Assembly: GCA_963675935.2 (NCBI GenBank)
Contig: CAXXPV010000003.1
Span: 558,001-622,000 of the forward strand
Direction of reading: 5' to 3'
DNA from: G963675935 sp963675935
GTDB lineage: Bacteria; Planctomycetota; Planctomycetia; Pirellulales; Thermoguttaceae
DNA length: 64,000 nt
This document shows, one piece after another, positions 1-9,284 of this stretch. The notes beneath the pieces were generated by a model. The model made no database searches. It had not been told where the DNA came from and saw nothing but the letters and a program-made list of their open reading frames with translations. The position numbers and the translations under genes were made by a program. Positions within the stretch are counted from its first letter, which is position 1. Each line of letters opens with the position of its first letter.

Positions 1-1557
1 TTTGGCCCTGGCGGCCTCGATCCTTCGACCGACACCGCATTGCCGCTGTGGGGAGGTGTGTTCGCCTCGCACCGGCCGTTCGACGAGTTGCCCGATCTGA
101 AGAAGGCCGCGGCGCTCGATCCGCGCGGAATCGCGTGGCCATTGGTCGCGGGGGCGAACAACGCCTTTTTAATTCGCTACGGCGCACATCCATTCGTCTC
201 GCCGGCGGCGCACCCGCTGCTGCAAAGCATGACGGTTCCCTTGCGCCACGACTCAGGGAGCTATGAATTGACGAAACGGTGGCTGGAAGACGGCGAACTG
301 CCGCCGCCGCAGTCGCTGCGCACCGAAGATTTCTTGGCCACCCTGGACTACGAATTCCCTCGGCCGACCGGCTCGCCTTTGGGCCTTTCGGTGGCGGCCG
401 GACCGTCGCCGCTCGGCGCGCAGGGCATGCGACTGTTGCAAATCGGCGTGCAGGCGGCGGGCTATCAAAATGTCGCCCGACCACCGGCCCGGCTCGTCTT
501 GGCGCTCGATGTTTCGGCCAGCATGCGTTGGGGCGGCCGGTTCGATTCGGCCCGGCAAGCCTTGTCGAAGCTCATTCGGCAATTCGGCCCCGGCGACCGC
601 GCCGCGCTGGTCGCCTTCAGCGAGGAGGCCGAGATCGTTTGCGACGATGCCAGTGTCGAGGGGGCCGACGAATTCCTGGCCGCCGTGCGGTCGTTGACCG
701 TCGGCGGTTCGACCAACGTGGGCGCGGGCCTGTGCCGGGCGTATTCCGTGGCCGAGCAACTCGCCATCCGTCGCGGCGAGCCGGTCCGCGTGGTTCTGCT
801 GACCGACGGACTGGCTGAACTCGATCAGCCGACGGCCGAGCGAATCCGCCGCCGGTTGACCGAATCGGCCGCTCACGGCATTTCGCTCGACATCGTCGAT
901 CTGGGGCAGGAAAAAGGACTCGATCCGCAATTGACCGATTTCGCGCGGGCCGGCGGCGGCGCGGTCCGTCGCGCGGCCACGGCCGATGAAATTCGTTGGG
1001 CCTTGCTGGAAACCGTCACGGGCCGATCGCAACGGGCCGCCAACGGCGTCGCTATGCGCGTCTCCTTCAATCCCAAAACGGTCGCGGCGTATCGGATTTT
1101 CGGACACGAGGCCCGAGCGGTCGCCGGCGTCCTGCCGGATCGTTCGACGGCCGATTTTCACGTCGATCAGTCGGCCACGGTCCTGTACGAAGTGCAATTG
1201 AAGCCGGACGGCGGGCGGCGGGTGGCCACGGTCGAGTTGTCGTGGCAGCCGCCCGATGGCGGCACGCGACAAACCGTGACGCGGCAGATCGAACGGGGCG
1301 AATTTGCCGCCGCGTTCGCGTCGGCCCCGCTTTCGCTGCAAGAGGCGGCGGTTGCGGCCGCCACAGCCGAAGTGCTGCGTGGGTCGCCGTTTGCCGCCGC
1401 GCCCTATTCGGCCGTCTCGTTGGCTCGTGTGCGGGAGTTGGCCGGGGGGGCCGACAGCCATTTGCGGCAGCGTCCGTCGTTTGGCGATTTCATGGCGACC
1501 GTCGAGAAGGCGGCTGGGCTGAAGCCCCGCCGTGGTGGTGTTCTGCAAGGGCAATAA
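1..1557 (+). CDS. von Willebrand factor A domain protein (YfbK-like), 5' end outside window
   Basis: The frame is open back to base 1, so the true start lies upstream of the window. About 519 codons are visible. A vWA domain starts near base 490: the MIDAS motif DVSAS is at about 508-522, and the later threonine (STNVGAG) and the aspartate in LLTDG are also present, so metal binding looks intact. Upstream is the segment typical of YfbK-type proteins (LEDGELPPPQSLRTEDF); the C-terminal part resembles the DUF3520-type extension of that family. The role of the family is poorly defined; an envelope-associated, protein-binding function is inferred. The gene ends just before a palindromic repeat. 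Confidence 0.75.
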   Translation, partial: FGPGGLDPSTDTALPLWGGVFASHRPFDELPDLKKAAALDPRGIAWPLVAGANNAFLIRYGAHPFVSPAAHPLLQSMTVPLRHDSGSYELTKRWLEDGELPPPQSLRTEDFLATLDYEFPRPTGSPLGLSVAAGPSPLGAQGMRLLQIGVQAAGYQNVARPPARLVLALDVSASMRWGGRFDSARQALSKLIRQFGPGDRAALVAFSEEAEIVCDDASVEGADEFLAAVRSLTVGGSTNVGAGLCRAYSVAEQLAIRRGEPVRVVLLTDGLAELDQPTAERIRRRLTESAAHGISLDIVDLGQEKGLDPQLTDFARAGGGAVRRAATADEIRWALLETVTGRSQRAANGVAMRVSFNPKTVAAYRIFGHEARAVAGVLPDRSTADFHVDQSATVLYEVQLKPDGGRRVATVELSWQPPDGGTRQTVTRQIERGEFAAAFASAPLSLQEAAVAAATAEVLRGSPFAAAPYSAVSLARVRELAGGADSHLRQRPSFGDFMATVEKAAGLKPRRGGVLQGQ

Positions 1558-1560
1558 GCA

Positions 1561-1719
1561 GGACAACTGCAAAGTCCAGGAAACCGTCATTCTGAGCGCA
1601 GCGAAGAATCTCCGTGGTAAAAGCGTAAGTGCCCTCGGGCCAACGAGATTCTTCGATGCGCTCAGAATGACGGTTTTTCCCATCTCTCCCAAAAATGCGA
1701 CTTTGCAATTCTCCTGGGG
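1561..1719. repeat. Palindromic repeat, family A (CATTCTGAGCGCAGCGAAGA)
   Basis: Core arms at 1585-1611 and 1646-1672 are inverted copies (cgtcattctgagcgcagcga... / ...gctcagaatgacg). A weaker outer pair (caactgcaaagtc / gactttgcaattc) extends the palindrome to about 1719. Other copies lie at 9285-9409 and 28331-28452. Confidence 0.85.
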
Positions 1720-1825
1720 CAATAAGCAACATTGTTGTGTGGGCCGCAAGCATGGGTTACACTTCAGGGCGGGGCGTTGTCCGCGCAAGGTGTCCCCAAC
1801 AACCACGGAACGTCAGAGAAGCCCA

Positions 1826-4800
1826 ATGCGAAGCTGGCATGATGTGGCACGGCTGCTGTTCGGATGCATCACGGCCGGAGTCTTAGGTCTGCATATCCCC
1901 ACGCTGGAGGGAGGCGAGCCTTCCCAGGCTTTCGTCGATGGTCTGCGCGCCCAACGACTTTACGACACGGCGTTGGATTATTTGGAGGCGATGCGGACCA
2001 GCCCGTTGGCCGACAAGGCCTTTCAAGAGACCATCGACTACGAGATTGGCGCGACCTTTCTGGAAGGCAGCCGGCTGCTGCCGCTTGCCAAACGGGAGCC
2101 GGAGCTTGAAAAGGCCCGCAGCTATTTCCAAAAATTCCTTTTCGACCATCCGCAACATTCGCTGGCGCTCAGCGCGAATCGGGACATGGCGAATCTTCTG
2201 ATCGAGCGCGGGCACATCAAGGAGGAGCAGGCTGGCAAGGCGGCGAAGGGGTCAGAGAATCAAAAGCGGTTGGTCGACGAGTCGCGTGCGTTGTTCCAAG
2301 AGGCGCAGAAGGCGCTGGCCGTCGCCGACGTTCAGCTCAACAAGAGGCAAAAGTCGTATCGCGGCGTCGATCCGAACGATACCGAGACGATCAAGATTCG
2401 CGACCGGCTGCGGAGCGAAATCATCCTGACGCGATTCGCCCTGACGAAGATGTCATACGAGATCGCCCAGACTTACGCGCCGGGCAGCAAGGAGAACAAG
2501 GAGCATCTCGCGGCGGCGGTGGAAAAGTTCGGCGAGTATTACCGGAAGTACGAGCCGCGGCTTGGCGCCTACGCCTTTCGCATCGAGGAGGCCCGCTGCT
2601 ACCGGGAACTGGGCGAATATCCGAGGGCCTTCGTCATCCTGGACGAGCTGGCCACTCCGCGATCGTACGACGAGGCGGGGTTGCGAGGCGTTCGGACCGC
2701 GGCGGTCGAGTTGCTCTTGCAAATCGACTTGTCGCCGCAATTGAAACACTACAAGGAGGCCTGGGCCTCGTATCAAAATTGGGAAACGAACATCGAGCGG
2801 TCGGACGAAGCGAGCGAGCGGTCGGCGGCCGTCAAATATCTGGGGGGCGAGGCTGCGTTGGAACTTGCCCGCGGCATCGCTGAAAACAACGCGGCCGAGG
2901 CGAAGACTCGCGCCGATTATCTGAAGCGAGCGAAGGCTCTGCTGTCGTATGCCGCGCGGCATCCCGGCGACTATCAGTTGAAGGCGCGATTGAAGCTGGC
3001 CGATTCGCTGCTGAGCGCCGGCGGGGCGCCAGTCGAGACGCCGAAGGATTACGGCGATGCGTGTCGCCGCGCCAAACTCGCCTGGGATCAATTGAACGAG
3101 GCCGGATTGACGCGCGAGCAGAGCGTGCAGTTGCGGGCCGAGGCGATTGCGTGTTTTCGCTTTGCCTTGGCCCATCCGCCGGCCGGCGTGAAGCGGGACG
3201 ACCTCGTCGTCCTTCGTTACTGTCTGGCGTACTTGGATTGGTGGGAGGAGGAGTATTACGACGCGGCGGTGTTGGGTGAATTCATTGCCCGGCGTTGTTC
3301 CGATCACACCCAGGCGCCGCAGGGGGCCGAAATCGCGTTGAAATCCTATGCGCGACTGGTCGCCGAGGCCGGGCCGCGCGAGGATCATGCGTTGGAATCG
3401 ACGCGGATGGCCGAGATTGCCCGGTACATCACCGAACGCTGGCCCAAAACGCCGTTGGCCGACGAGGCGTGGATGATGTTGGTCCGCGCGGCGATGAACG
3501 CGGGCGACGCGAGCAAGGCGGTCGAATATCTGGGGCGAATCCCGGCCGATTCGCCGAAGCGGGGCGACGCCGAAATCATGGCCGGCCAGTTGTTGGCCGA
3601 CGCCTATTTCGAGGCTGTTCGGCTTCCGGAGGAAAAACGGCCGACGAAGGCAAAATTATCCAATTTAATCTCCGAGAGCCGGAAGGCATTGGAAGCCGGC
3701 GTTGCCCGGCTGCGAAAGCCTATTGACGCCGGCGGAGCAGTTCCCTATCCATTGGCCGTCGGCTCCTTGGCCCTGGCGCGGATCTACCTGGAGCTTGGCG
3801 AGAGTGCGAAGGCCGTCGCCATGCTCGACGACGCCAAGCTGGGCGCGCATACCCTGGCCGCCTCGGGCGCCAAGGCGTACGATCAGGGCAGCTTCCGGCT
3901 CGATGCGTTTATGGCGGCGCTCCGGGCCTATGTGGCCGCGCAGCAGTTCGACAAGGCCGCCGCGGCCATGAACGAATTGGAGCAGGCCGGCGGCACCGCC
4001 AATTTGGCGAGAATTTACATCGGATTGGGCGCGCAGCTTGAAGGGTCGTTGAAACGGCTTCGCGAAGAGGACAAAAAAGACGAGGCGGCCAAGGTTGCCC
4101 GCGGTTTCGAGTTCTTTCTCACGCGCATCACCGCTCGGCCGGCGGCGGAATCGACCTTCCAGGCTCTCTACTGGGTGGCAAATGCGTTTGAGAATTTGGG
4201 GGCCGGCGCGGAATCGGGCGAGGGGAAATTGTCGCCCGAGGCGGCCGGTTATTATCAAAAGGCCGTGTTGGCTTACGAGAAGATCATTCAGGCCGCGGCG
4301 GCGGACGAGAAATTCGCGCCGGCCGGCTCGGTCACGACCATCCAGATTCGTCAGGCCCGGTGCCTTCGTCGCTTGGGCAAATTCAAGGCGGCGATGGAAT
4401 CGCTTATCTCGATTCTGAAAACCAATGAAAATCGGCTCGATGCCCAGAGCGAAGCCGCCTATACGTATCAGGCGTGGGGCGAGGAGACGCCCTCCTATTA
4501 TCTTTCGGCGATTCGCGGCGACCACGTGATCGAGCGGAAAAACGGGAGCAAGGACTATTTGGTTTGGGGGTGGAGCGGCATCTCCCGCAGGACGCAAGAC
4601 AAGGAAGCCTTTAAGGACACTTTCGACGAGGCCCGCTATAATGTGGCGCTGTGCCGCATGAAATACGCCTTGACGAAGAAAGACCAAGAGAAGCTCGATC
4701 TGCTTCATCAGGCCGAGGACGACATCCTCAACCTTCTGAGGCTTCGGCCCGAAATGGGCGGGAAGAAATGGTACGAGCAATACGACGCGCTGCTCAAGAA

Positions 4801-4882
4801 GATTCAAGGCTCTCTCGGCGTGCAAGAAAGCAAGCAGGGGTTGAAGGCGGCCGAGGAAAAAATGTCGGCGGCCTCGGAATGA
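1826..4882 (+). CDS. Large secreted TPR-repeat protein
   Basis: 1018 aa. The ATG at 1826 is chosen because it begins a clear signal peptide (MRSWHDVARLLFGCITAGVL); the open frame upstream runs through repeat DNA. After the signal peptide the protein is almost entirely helical, with many degenerate TPR-like pairs (alternating AYFEAVRLPEEKR-type helices, RQARCLRRLGKFKAAMESL). It should act outside the cytoplasmic membrane. It is followed by a second TPR protein and an ExbB-ExbD-ExbD module, an arrangement recurrent in planctomycetes, so it may be a periplasmic partner of that energised complex (inference). No enzymatic motif seen. Confidence 0.75.
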   Translation: MRSWHDVARLLFGCITAGVLGLHIPTLEGGEPSQAFVDGLRAQRLYDTALDYLEAMRTSPLADKAFQETIDYEIGATFLEGSRLLPLAKREPELEKARSYFQKFLFDHPQHSLALSANRDMANLLIERGHIKEEQAGKAAKGSENQKRLVDESRALFQEAQKALAVADVQLNKRQKSYRGVDPNDTETIKIRDRLRSEIILTRFALTKMSYEIAQTYAPGSKENKEHLAAAVEKFGEYYRKYEPRLGAYAFRIEEARCYRELGEYPRAFVILDELATPRSYDEAGLRGVRTAAVELLLQIDLSPQLKHYKEAWASYQNWETNIERSDEASERSAAVKYLGGEAALELARGIAENNAAEAKTRADYLKRAKALLSYAARHPGDYQLKARLKLADSLLSAGGAPVETPKDYGDACRRAKLAWDQLNEAGLTREQSVQLRAEAIACFRFALAHPPAGVKRDDLVVLRYCLAYLDWWEEEYYDAAVLGEFIARRCSDHTQAPQGAEIALKSYARLVAEAGPREDHALESTRMAEIARYITERWPKTPLADEAWMMLVRAAMNAGDASKAVEYLGRIPADSPKRGDAEIMAGQLLADAYFEAVRLPEEKRPTKAKLSNLISESRKALEAGVARLRKPIDAGGAVPYPLAVGSLALARIYLELGESAKAVAMLDDAKLGAHTLAASGAKAYDQGSFRLDAFMAALRAYVAAQQFDKAAAAMNELEQAGGTANLARIYIGLGAQLEGSLKRLREEDKKDEAAKVARGFEFFLTRITARPAAESTFQALYWVANAFENLGAGAESGEGKLSPEAAGYYQKAVLAYEKIIQAAAADEKFAPAGSVTTIQIRQARCLRRLGKFKAAMESLISILKTNENRLDAQSEAAYTYQAWGEETPSYYLSAIRGDHVIERKNGSKDYLVWGWSGISRRTQDKEAFKDTFDEARYNVALCRMKYALTKKDQEKLDLLHQAEDDILNLLRLRPEMGGKKWYEQYDALLKKIQGSLGVQESKQGLKAAEEKMSAASE

Positions 4883-4920
4883 TGCATTACATGGACCGTC
4901 GGAAAAGAATTGCAGCGTCG

Positions 4921-4991
4921 TTTAGCCGGTGAGCTTGCTCACCGCGCGGAATGCCGCTCCAAAACGCGGCGGGCAAGCCCGCCGGCTAAAC
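4921..4991. repeat. Palindromic repeat, family B (TTTAGCCGGCGAGCTTGCTC)
   Basis: Imperfect hairpin between the two TPR genes: tttagccggtgagcttgctc at 4921 and gggcaagcccgccggctaaa ending at 4990. Better preserved copies are at 10813-10883 and 13675-13733. Confidence 0.85.
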
Positions 4992-5037
4992 ATTTTCACC
5001 AACCTAGTATTCACACGAAATCACGGGATAAAACATT

Positions 5038-6078
5038 ATGAAATGTCGCTGTCTGCTTCCCATGTTGGTTCTCTTCGTCGCGCTCGGCGGCGTCGCGGCG
5101 GCGTTCGACACCATCAAGACGAGCAAGGGCCAGATTTACGGCGAAATCGTCGGAATGGACGCCACGAAGGTCGATATTCGGCAGACGACCGGCGATCGGT
5201 TGGTCAAGCAAATTCCCGTCAACGAGATCGAGAGCATTTCTTACGAAGGCGAAATCCCCGATCTGAAGGCGGCGAAGCTGCACGTGCAGAACGGCCGTTA
5301 CGCGGAAGCCGCGGCCGCGTTGGAACGAATCAAGAAGGAGCCGGACCGCAAGGAAATCCAACAGGACGTCGAGTTCTTCAAGGCTTATTGCGCCGCCAAG
5401 TTGGCGATGGGCGGAACCGCGAAGGTGACCGACGCCGGGCGGCTGATGAAGGCATTCGCCGATGCGAACCCGACCAACTATCACTACTTCGAGGCGTCGG
5501 AAGTGGTGGGTGACCTGTTGGTCGCCATCAAGTCGTATGCCATGGCGGCCGAGTATTATGCCCGGCTCGACAAAGCCCCTTGGCCCGATTATCGGATGCG
5601 GGCGGGCGTGGCCGGCGGCCGCGCGCTGTTGGAGCAAGGGAAAGCCGCGGAGGCCATCGCCGTGTTCGACAAGGTGATCGACACCAAGACGGAAGGAGAA
5701 TCGGCCCAGGCGCAGCGATTGGCGGCCGACCTCGGGAAAGCCGCCGCCCTGGTGGCGCTGAAAAAACCCGACGAAGCGATCAAACTGGTCCAGGAATTTC
5801 TCAAGCAGTCCGATCCCGAAGACGCCCCGATGATGGCACGCGCTTACAATGTTTTGGGCACGGCCGAACGGCAGGCCGGCCACACGAAGGAGGCTTTGAT
5901 GGCGTTTTTGCACGTTGACGTGCTATATTCGTCCGTGCCGGACGCCCACGCCGAGGCGCTGGCCAACCTCGCCGAATTGTGGGAAAAAGTTCACAAGACG
6001 GAGCGGGCCGAGCGTGCCCGAAAGCTTCTGGAAGAGCAATACAAGGAGAGCCAGTGGGCCAAAGGGGGGGGCGCATGA
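5038..6078 (+). CDS. Secreted TPR-repeat protein
   Basis: 346 aa. The N-terminus is a signal peptide (CLLPMLVLFVALGGVAAAF). It is followed by a short beta-rich segment (IKTSKGQIYGEIVGMDATKV) that resembles a small SH3/Sm-like strand module seen before TPRs in planctomycete proteins, then 6-7 TPR-like helix pairs (NGRYAEAAAALERI, AMAAEYYARLD, GKAAEAIAVFDKVI, KKPDEAIKLVQEFL, GHTKEALMAFLHV). The C-terminus is rich in Lys, Glu and Gly. The ExbB-like gene starts 84 bases downstream, so the two are probably one operon. A protein-protein scaffold in the periplasm is inferred. Confidence 0.75.
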   Translation: MKCRCLLPMLVLFVALGGVAAAFDTIKTSKGQIYGEIVGMDATKVDIRQTTGDRLVKQIPVNEIESISYEGEIPDLKAAKLHVQNGRYAEAAAALERIKKEPDRKEIQQDVEFFKAYCAAKLAMGGTAKVTDAGRLMKAFADANPTNYHYFEASEVVGDLLVAIKSYAMAAEYYARLDKAPWPDYRMRAGVAGGRALLEQGKAAEAIAVFDKVIDTKTEGESAQAQRLAADLGKAAALVALKKPDEAIKLVQEFLKQSDPEDAPMMARAYNVLGTAERQAGHTKEALMAFLHVDVLYSSVPDAHAEALANLAELWEKVHKTERAERARKLLEEQYKESQWAKGGGA

Positions 6079-6162
6079 AAGAGACTTTGTGGTTGTCGAA
6101 ACGCTGAAGTACAATAGAGGAAGCGTAAATTCCTAACGGACCAATTCCTGTTGGAGATCGTC

Positions 6163-7224
6163 ATGCGTCATCGGATCCTGCGGACCTGGCTGGCCGCGTT
6201 GTTCTGCACGTTGCTGCTTTGGTCGGCCACGTCGCTTGTTTTTTCCATGCTGACCGTCGGCGGAGGCGCGTCGCCGGTGCTGGCGGCCGGTGAGGAGTCG
6301 GCGTCGAAGGCGGCCGATCCGGGCGACAAAGGCGCCGCCACGAAGGCCGTGGAGGAGAAGCTGGCCGCCAAGGAACCCGTGAAAGCGGCCGCCGAAAAGG
6401 CGCCGCCTGAAAAAACGCCCGCCGCCAAAGACGCCAAAGGCGCCGGCGCGAAGGACGCCACCGCGAAAGACGCCGGTGTAAAGAAGGACGCCGGCGCGAA
6501 GGATAGGGATATTGTCGTGAAGGACGCCGGCGCGAGAAGGATCGGCGACAAGGCCCGCGACGGCGCCGAGGCTGCCCCGACCAAGGATAGCTTTCTCGTA
6601 TGGTTGTATACTTCGCTTGGGCTGCGCTATGTCATCATCTTCCTGATCATCACCTTCAATGCCGTGGCGCTGATCGTGATGATCGTACTCGGGTTGCGTC
6701 GCAGCTCCATTTGCCCGGACGAGTTGGTGCTGGAATTCGAGACAAAACTCAACGAGAAGCAGTATCAAGAAGCTTACGAATTGGTCAAGACCGACAAGAC
6801 CTTCCTGGGCAAGGTTTTGATGGCCGGCATGTCGAAACTCTCGGAGGGCTACGACGCGGCCGTGGCCTCGATGCAGGAAGTCGGCGAGGAACAAAACATG
6901 AAACTCGAACAGCGCAACGGCTACATCGCGCTGCTCGCGCAAATCGGGCCGATGTTCGGGCTGCTCGGCACGGTCGACGGCATGGTGATGGCCTTCGACG
7001 TGATTTCGCACAGCAACGTCACGCCGAAACCGTCGGAGCTGGCACAAGGCATCGGCACCGCGCTGGTGACCACGGTCGTCGGGCTGTGGATCGCCATCCC
7101 GATGATCGCGTTCTACCAAATCATTCGCAACCGGCTTTCGCGGATCATCTTCGAGACCGGCATGATCAGCGACAGTCTGATGAAGCGTTTCAGCACTATT
7201 CAGCCGAATATCAAGAAGACGTGA
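6163..7224 (+). CDS. MotA/TolQ/ExbB proton channel family protein with signal peptide and K/A-rich region
   Basis: 353 aa. The ATG at 6163 is preferred over the upstream TTG at 6151 because GGAG at 6153-6156 is suitably spaced. There is a signal peptide (AALFCTLLLWSATSLVFSML), then about 100 residues of low-complexity Ala/Lys/Asp repeats (KDAGAKD-like units), then the channel domain. The first membrane helix is near LRYVIIFLIITFNAVALIVM; the conserved TolQ/ExbB core is IGPMFGLLGTVDGMVMAF, followed by a helix (GIGTALVTTVVGLWIAIPMI). With the two ExbD proteins it should form a proton-motive-force energy transducer. The long N-terminal extension places a charged linker outside the membrane, as in other planctomycete homologues. 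Confidence 0.9.
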   Translation: MRHRILRTWLAALFCTLLLWSATSLVFSMLTVGGGASPVLAAGEESASKAADPGDKGAATKAVEEKLAAKEPVKAAAEKAPPEKTPAAKDAKGAGAKDATAKDAGVKKDAGAKDRDIVVKDAGARRIGDKARDGAEAAPTKDSFLVWLYTSLGLRYVIIFLIITFNAVALIVMIVLGLRRSSICPDELVLEFETKLNEKQYQEAYELVKTDKTFLGKVLMAGMSKLSEGYDAAVASMQEVGEEQNMKLEQRNGYIALLAQIGPMFGLLGTVDGMVMAFDVISHSNVTPKPSELAQGIGTALVTTVVGLWIAIPMIAFYQIIRNRLSRIIFETGMISDSLMKRFSTIQPNIKKT

Positions 7225-7265
7225 TTTCGTGCGACCCAACTGGGAAATATCAAGAAGACGTGATT
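7207..7265 (+). repeat. 20-bp direct duplication at the exbB stop codon
   Basis: The sequence aatatcaagaagacgtgatt occurs at 7207-7226 and again at 7246-7265, 39 bases apart. It covers the last codons and stop of the ExbB gene. The second copy lies just before the ExbD gene and looks like a short local duplication. Confidence 0.8.
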
Positions 7266-7302
7266 GTTCGCGAGGCATTTCGCCGCTTCTCGGGAGTGTG
7301 GC

Positions 7303-7743
7303 ATGAGATTCGAGACCCGCCAAACATATAGCGCCGACCCGGACATGACGCCGATGATCGACTGCACCTTCCAGTTGATCATTTTCTTCATGTTGACGCT
7401 GAACTTCTCGTCGGACGAGCAGAGCGAATTGATCCGGCTTCCCAGCAGCGAGCTGGCCAAGCCCTCCGAGGGCGCCTTGGAGACGCCGCTGACGGTCCAG
7501 GTGCTTGCCTCGGGCATGGTGCTTTTCGGCGGCGACGAGATGGCGCCGGCGTCGCTCGAATCGCCGTTGAGGCACGAACGGCAAGTGATCCAAAAGGTGC
7601 TTCGCCGAAACGTCAACAACGCCACGATCGTCATCCGGGCCGACCGCGACGTTCCCGCCGGGATCGTCCAAGAGGTCATCCAGGTTTGTCAGCAAGCCGA
7701 GTTCGAGAAGTTCGCCCTGCGAGCCAAATGGGAGCAGCCATGA
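7303..7743 (+). CDS. ExbD/TolR family biopolymer transport protein (1)
   Basis: 146 aa. The ATG at 7303 is preferred to the TTG at 7264: a GGGAG lies upstream and the family begins with a short cytoplasmic stretch. The signature DMTPMIDCTFQLIIFFMLTL gives the single membrane helix with the conserved Asp (in PMID) that carries protons in the ExbB-ExbD rotor. The remainder is a periplasmic domain with a family-typical end (IVIRADRDVPAGIVQEVI). It overlaps the next ExbD start by four bases (ATGA), which implies translational coupling. Confidence 0.92.
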   Translation: MRFETRQTYSADPDMTPMIDCTFQLIIFFMLTLNFSSDEQSELIRLPSSELAKPSEGALETPLTVQVLASGMVLFGGDEMAPASLESPLRHERQVIQKVLRRNVNNATIVIRADRDVPAGIVQEVIQVCQQAEFEKFALRAKWEQP

Positions 7744-8234
7744 AGTTCAAGAAAACCGGCGACTCCGAAAGAGTCGAGCTGAACATGACGCCGATGATCG
7801 ACGTCTGCTTCCAGTTGATCATCTTCTTCATGCTGTCGCTCAAGCTGTTTTCGGCGGAGGGCGATTTCAGCATCGCCATGCCCGTGGCCGCGCCGCGCGA
7901 CGGCTTGCCCCCGGATAATCCCCAGCTTCCGATCAAGGTGCGTCTCATCTCCGACCGTGACGGCAACCTCACTTCGATTCAGATGGGCCATCGATCCGTG
8001 GCATCCTTCAAGGCTTTGAACAAGCAGATACGCGAGGTCGCCAAGCTGGATCGCGGCCCCGCGGCGCCGCCGTCCGACTCCGAAGTCGAGTTGGATTGCG
8101 ATTATAATTTGAGATTCGAGTACGTCGTCGATGCGCTTTCCGCCGTGGCCGGCTTCGTGTCGGACGACAAGCAGAGCATCGTCCGCATGGTCGAGAAGAT
8201 CAAGTTCGCTCCACCGCGAAAACCCGAGCAGTAG
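7740..8234 (+). CDS. ExbD/TolR family biopolymer transport protein (2)
   Basis: 164 aa. The start ATG at 7740 overlaps the previous stop as ATGA. The membrane segment repeats the ExbD signature (NMTPMIDVCFQLIIFFMLSL) with the proton-carrying Asp. The periplasmic part differs from the first ExbD (contains a conserved-looking YNLRFEYVVDALSAVAGF) and may pair with it as a heterodimer. Two ExbDs per ExbB are common in planctomycete clusters. It is the last gene of the TPR-ExbB-ExbD-ExbD operon; a repeat follows directly. Confidence 0.92.
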   Translation: MKFKKTGDSERVELNMTPMIDVCFQLIIFFMLSLKLFSAEGDFSIAMPVAAPRDGLPPDNPQLPIKVRLISDRDGNLTSIQMGHRSVASFKALNKQIREVAKLDRGPAAPPSDSEVELDCDYNLRFEYVVDALSAVAGFVSDDKQSIVRMVEKIKFAPPRKPEQ

Positions 8235-8238
8235 CCCT

Positions 8239-8360
8239 TTTAGGGCGCACGCCAAAATAAACTGATCAACTCACCGTAGGACGGATTTCCAAATCCGTCC
8301 AGTTTTCAGGGACGGATTCGGAAATCCGTCCTACAAATATGATCAACTTATTCTGACGCG
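8239..8360. repeat. Palindromic repeat, family C (GACGGATTTCC...GGAAATCCGTC)
   Basis: Central hairpin cgtaggacggatttccaaat / attcggaaatccgtcctacaa at about 8275-8335, flanked by weaker outer inverted arms (acgccaaaataaactgatc / gatcaacttattctgacgcg). The second copy at 32867-32970 shares the left outer flank too, so the mobile unit is about 110 bp, not just the core. Confidence 0.85.
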
Positions 8361-8367
8361 AGTTCTT

Positions 8368-9270
8368 ATGTCAGCCATCGATTTGCTCTTCCGCCGACTT
8401 CGTTCCCAGGGCCGCAAGGCTTTCATGCCGTTTGTCACCGCCGGCGATCCCGACACGGCGTTCACCGCCGCGCTCGTCCGCCGATTGGCCGACGCCGGTT
8501 GCAGCCTCGTGGAATTGGGCATCCCCTACAGCGATTCGGTGGCCGACGGCCCCGTCATCCAGGCTTCCTACACACGGGCGCTCGAACACAAGGTGAAGCT
8601 GGCCGATATTCTGGCGATGCTCGGCGGTTTGACTGGCGGGGGGAAAAGGGGACAGGCACCTTTTTCGCCGGTAGAGTTGGACGATGAATTTGATGCTTCT
8701 CCCGGCGAAAAAGGAGCCAGTCCCCTTTTCCCCCCGCCCCTTTTACCGCCGATCGTCACCATGCTGAGCTACTCGATCGTATTCCGCCACGGAATCGACC
8801 GCTACGTGGCCGACGCGCGTGCGGCAGGCGCGTCCGGGGCGATCGTGCCCGACTTGCCGCTCGAAGAATCCGCTCCGCTGGTCGAGCGATGCCGTCGCGA
8901 GGATTTCTCGCTCATCCAACTGATCACGCCCACCACGCCCCGCGACCGCGCCCGGCGAATCGCCGACCGCGCCACGGGCTTCATCTATTACGTTTCGGTC
9001 GCCGGCATCACGGGCGAGCGGACGACGCTGCCGCCCGAAATTCTCGACAATGTCGCTTGGCTTCACGAGCAGACGCCGCTGCCGATCTGCATCGGTTTCG
9101 GCATCAGCCGGCCGGAACACGTGCGGATGTTGTCGCCGGTGGCCGACGGCCTGATCGTCGGCTCGGCGATTGTGCGTCGCGTGGCCGAAACGGCGACGCG
9201 GCCGCGCGAGCAGGTTTTGGACGAGATTGCCGCGTACGTCGGCGAACTGCTGGCGGCATTGAAACAATAG
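8368..9270 (+). CDS. trpA: Tryptophan synthase alpha chain with an inserted palindrome-encoded loop
   Basis: 300 aa; the family is usually about 265-270. It cleaves indole-3-glycerol phosphate to indole, which passes to the beta chain. The catalytic acids are present with E. coli numbering: Glu49 in VELGIPYSD and Asp60 in SVADGP. Family motifs GFGISRPEHV and DGLIVGSAIV close the barrel. About 35 extra residues (GGGKRGQAPFSP ... GASPLFPPPLLPP) lie between the helix ending DILAMLGGL and the strand beginning PPIVTMLSY, a surface-loop position. They are encoded by an almost perfect inverted repeat (8640-8733). The frame stays open, so function is probably retained. The trpB2-type beta chain lies 1.8 kb away across argG. 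Confidence 0.95.
   Translation: MSAIDLLFRRLRSQGRKAFMPFVTAGDPDTAFTAALVRRLADAGCSLVELGIPYSDSVADGPVIQASYTRALEHKVKLADILAMLGGLTGGGKRGQAPFSPVELDDEFDASPGEKGASPLFPPPLLPPIVTMLSYSIVFRHGIDRYVADARAAGASGAIVPDLPLEESAPLVERCRREDFSLIQLITPTTPRDRARRIADRATGFIYYVSVAGITGERTTLPPEILDNVAWLHEQTPLPICIGFGISRPEHVRMLSPVADGLIVGSAIVRRVAETATRPREQVLDEIAAYVGELLAALKQ
8640..8733. repeat. Palindromic element inserted in frame in trpA
   Basis: Left arm 8640-8671 begins ggggaaaaggggacaggcac; right arm 8702-8733 ends agtccccttttcccc. The 32-base arms match at about 30 positions and enclose a 30-base spacer. No stop codon in the trpA frame. Confidence 0.9.
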
Positions 9271-9284
9271 CCGCTACTTCTTCG

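Noticed and set aside
1532..1825. Upstream extension of the large TPR protein
   Set aside because: It is read from repeat DNA and would bury the signal peptide that begins at 1826.
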